Origin: Acidovorax sp. sif1233
GTDB taxonomy: Bacteria; Pseudomonadota; Gammaproteobacteria; Burkholderiales; Burkholderiaceae_C
Assembly (NCBI RefSeq): GCF_019218755.1
Contig: NZ_JAHUWZ010000002.1
Coordinates: forward strand, 248,001-312,000
Reading direction: 5' to 3'
Length of the DNA: 64,000 nt
In this document: positions 63,134 to 64,000 of the stretch, piece after piece
Position numbering within the stretch: the first letter of the stretch is position 1
Layout of the letters: each line of letters opens with the position of its first letter
Program-made: the position numbers and the translations under genes
Notes under the pieces: generated by a model
Told to the model about the DNA's origin: nothing
Databases searched by the model: none
The model's input: only the letters and a program-made list of their open reading frames with translations

Positions 63134-63277
63134 CGGGATGAAGGGGCGGACTACAAATTGTTTCTTTGTCGGGGCGTGACGTGGAGGTCCGGTGCCGGCC
63201 GCACGGGCAGAATCCCCGCGGCCACCGGTGTGCTGGTGGCCCTGGCCTCCGTCCTCCACCCCAACCCGGTACCTTCC

Positions 63278-63754
63278 ATGCGTTGCCTGCTTCCTTCCGC
63301 CCCCCTTCTTGTCGCCCTGTCGGCCCTGGCCATGGCATGTGGCGCCCACGCCCAGAGCTTCAAGCTCCAGCTGCCGCTGGAGTCCGATCCTGACGTGGTG
63401 CTGCAGGACATCGTGCTCGACGCGCGGCAGACGCGTGTGACGCTGCTGGTGAAAAACACCACCGACGAGGCGTTTGAGGCCTGCGCGCAGCCCACCGGCT
63501 CGGCCGATGCGTTCACGCTCAAGGACCTGGGCAGCGGCGCCGTGCTGCAGCAGCAGGCGATCAGCGGCCTGACGTTCTGCAATGTGAAGATGGATGTGGT
63601 GAAGCCCGGCCGCACCAAGATCCTCAAGATCACCTTCCCGCCGCTCCCCGCGGGTGCATCGCGCCTGCAGCTGGGCGAGGCCAGTTGCCAGCCCAGGCCC
63701 GATTCGGACATGGACTACTGGTGTTTCAAGAATATTGTGCTGCCCGCACGCTGA
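63278..63754 (+). CDS. Hypothetical secreted protein (158 aa)
   Basis: I do not recognise the family. A signal peptide (MRCLLPSAPLLVALSALAM, cleavage near AHAQS) is followed by a compact beta-rich domain with four cysteines (EACAQP, LTFCNV, ASCQPR, YWCFK) that could make two disulphides in the periplasm. The ATG at 63278 is chosen by the signal; the frame is open 40 codons earlier. It lies between the thioesterase and the acyl-CoA dehydrogenase but has no apparent metabolic link. Confidence 0.65.
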   Translation: MRCLLPSAPLLVALSALAMACGAHAQSFKLQLPLESDPDVVLQDIVLDARQTRVTLLVKNTTDEAFEACAQPTGSADAFTLKDLGSGAVLQQQAISGLTFCNVKMDVVKPGRTKILKITFPPLPAGASRLQLGEASCQPRPDSDMDYWCFKNIVLPAR

Positions 63755-63808
63755 GCCCCTGAACGCAGGGGCTGGACCGGGCATTGCACGCAGTGACAAG
63801 GAGACCTT

Positions 63809-64000
63809 ATGACCCTGCGTTCCACCCTCGACTTCCTGCTGTACGACTGGCTTGATGCCAAGGCCCTGACGGCCCGCACGCGTTTTTCCGACCATTCGCG
63901 CGACACCTTCGACGCGGTGCTCGACACCTGCGAGCGCATCGCGCGCGAGAAGTACGCGCCCTTCAACCGCACGGTGGACATCGAGGAGCCTCATTTCGAC
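63809..64000 (+). CDS. Acyl-CoA dehydrogenase, N-terminal part (runs off the window)
   Basis: The first 64 codons of a gene that continues beyond the window. The N-terminus (MTLRSTLDFLLYDWLDAKAL, then RDTFDAVLDTCERIAREKYA and FNRTVDIEEPHFD) is that of acyl-CoA dehydrogenases with an extended N-terminal helix, which oxidise acyl-CoA with FAD. AAGGAG precedes the ATG. It fits as the first oxidation step of the preceding beta-oxidation genes. Confidence 0.8.
   Translation, partial: MTLRSTLDFLLYDWLDAKALTARTRFSDHSRDTFDAVLDTCERIAREKYAPFNRTVDIEEPHFD

Overview
The window is GC-rich, has no insertion sequences, rRNA or CRISPR, and looks like the chromosome of a betaproteobacterium of the Comamonadaceae (Acidovorax-like). 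This rests on gene content and order (yciB-bolA-ppiC block, an IF-1 paralogue beside a tRNA-Pro, two LIV-type ABC clusters, a five-step hut pathway) and on two small palindromic repeat families that I associate with that family from memory. No alignment was run, so the genus is an inference.

Layout. 1-7 kb: a class A beta-lactamase convergent with argA, then a minus-strand unit made of a small basic protein and a soluble AAA+/M41 metalloprotease, preceded by what looks like a leader peptide plus attenuator, then a secreted serine hydrolase. 7-14 kb: hrpA, a small membrane protein and an acyl-CoA synthetase. 13.6-15.6 kb: a low-density stretch of small hypothetical genes, including a 24-residue membrane-peptide candidate with its own terminator. 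15.7-18.7 kb: a Spy-like lipoprotein, a signal-less paralogue of it, an OmpR-type regulator and a histidine kinase, headed by three direct repeats with exact 10-bp period.

19-34 kb is a histidine-utilisation region: an NMT1-type ABC transporter, hutC, hutH and hutU, then an IclR regulator, an amino-acid ABC transporter and a PhyH-type dioxygenase fused by a 4-bp overlap to hutD, then hutI, hutF and hutG. HutF plus HutG give the five-step route to glutamate, ammonia and formate. Two near-identical TGTATATACA palindromes, ahead of the transporter and ahead of hutH, are the expected HutC operators.

34-42 kb: psd, a minus-strand LIV-type ABC cluster with a LysE/RhtB exporter inside it, and an HPP-CBS membrane protein. 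42-48 kb: infA paralogue, tRNA-Pro(TGG), a DUF1624 membrane protein, and the minus-strand run selO-msrB-yciB-bolA-ppiC. 48-51.8 kb: AraC regulator divergent from a lipoprotein carboxylesterase, then a Crp/Fnr regulator. 51.9 kb to the end: a carboxylate catabolism block with an acyl-CoA ligase, a complete LIV-type ABC transporter, a bifunctional FadB-type enzyme, thiolase, hotdog thioesterase, a small secreted protein and the start of an acyl-CoA dehydrogenase.

The most unusual signals are the leader/attenuator ahead of the soluble M41 protease, the 10-bp-phased repeats with the tandemly duplicated Spy-like gene, the dioxygenase wired into the hut operon, and a palindromic repeat that has entered two protein-coding genes in the same reading frame.
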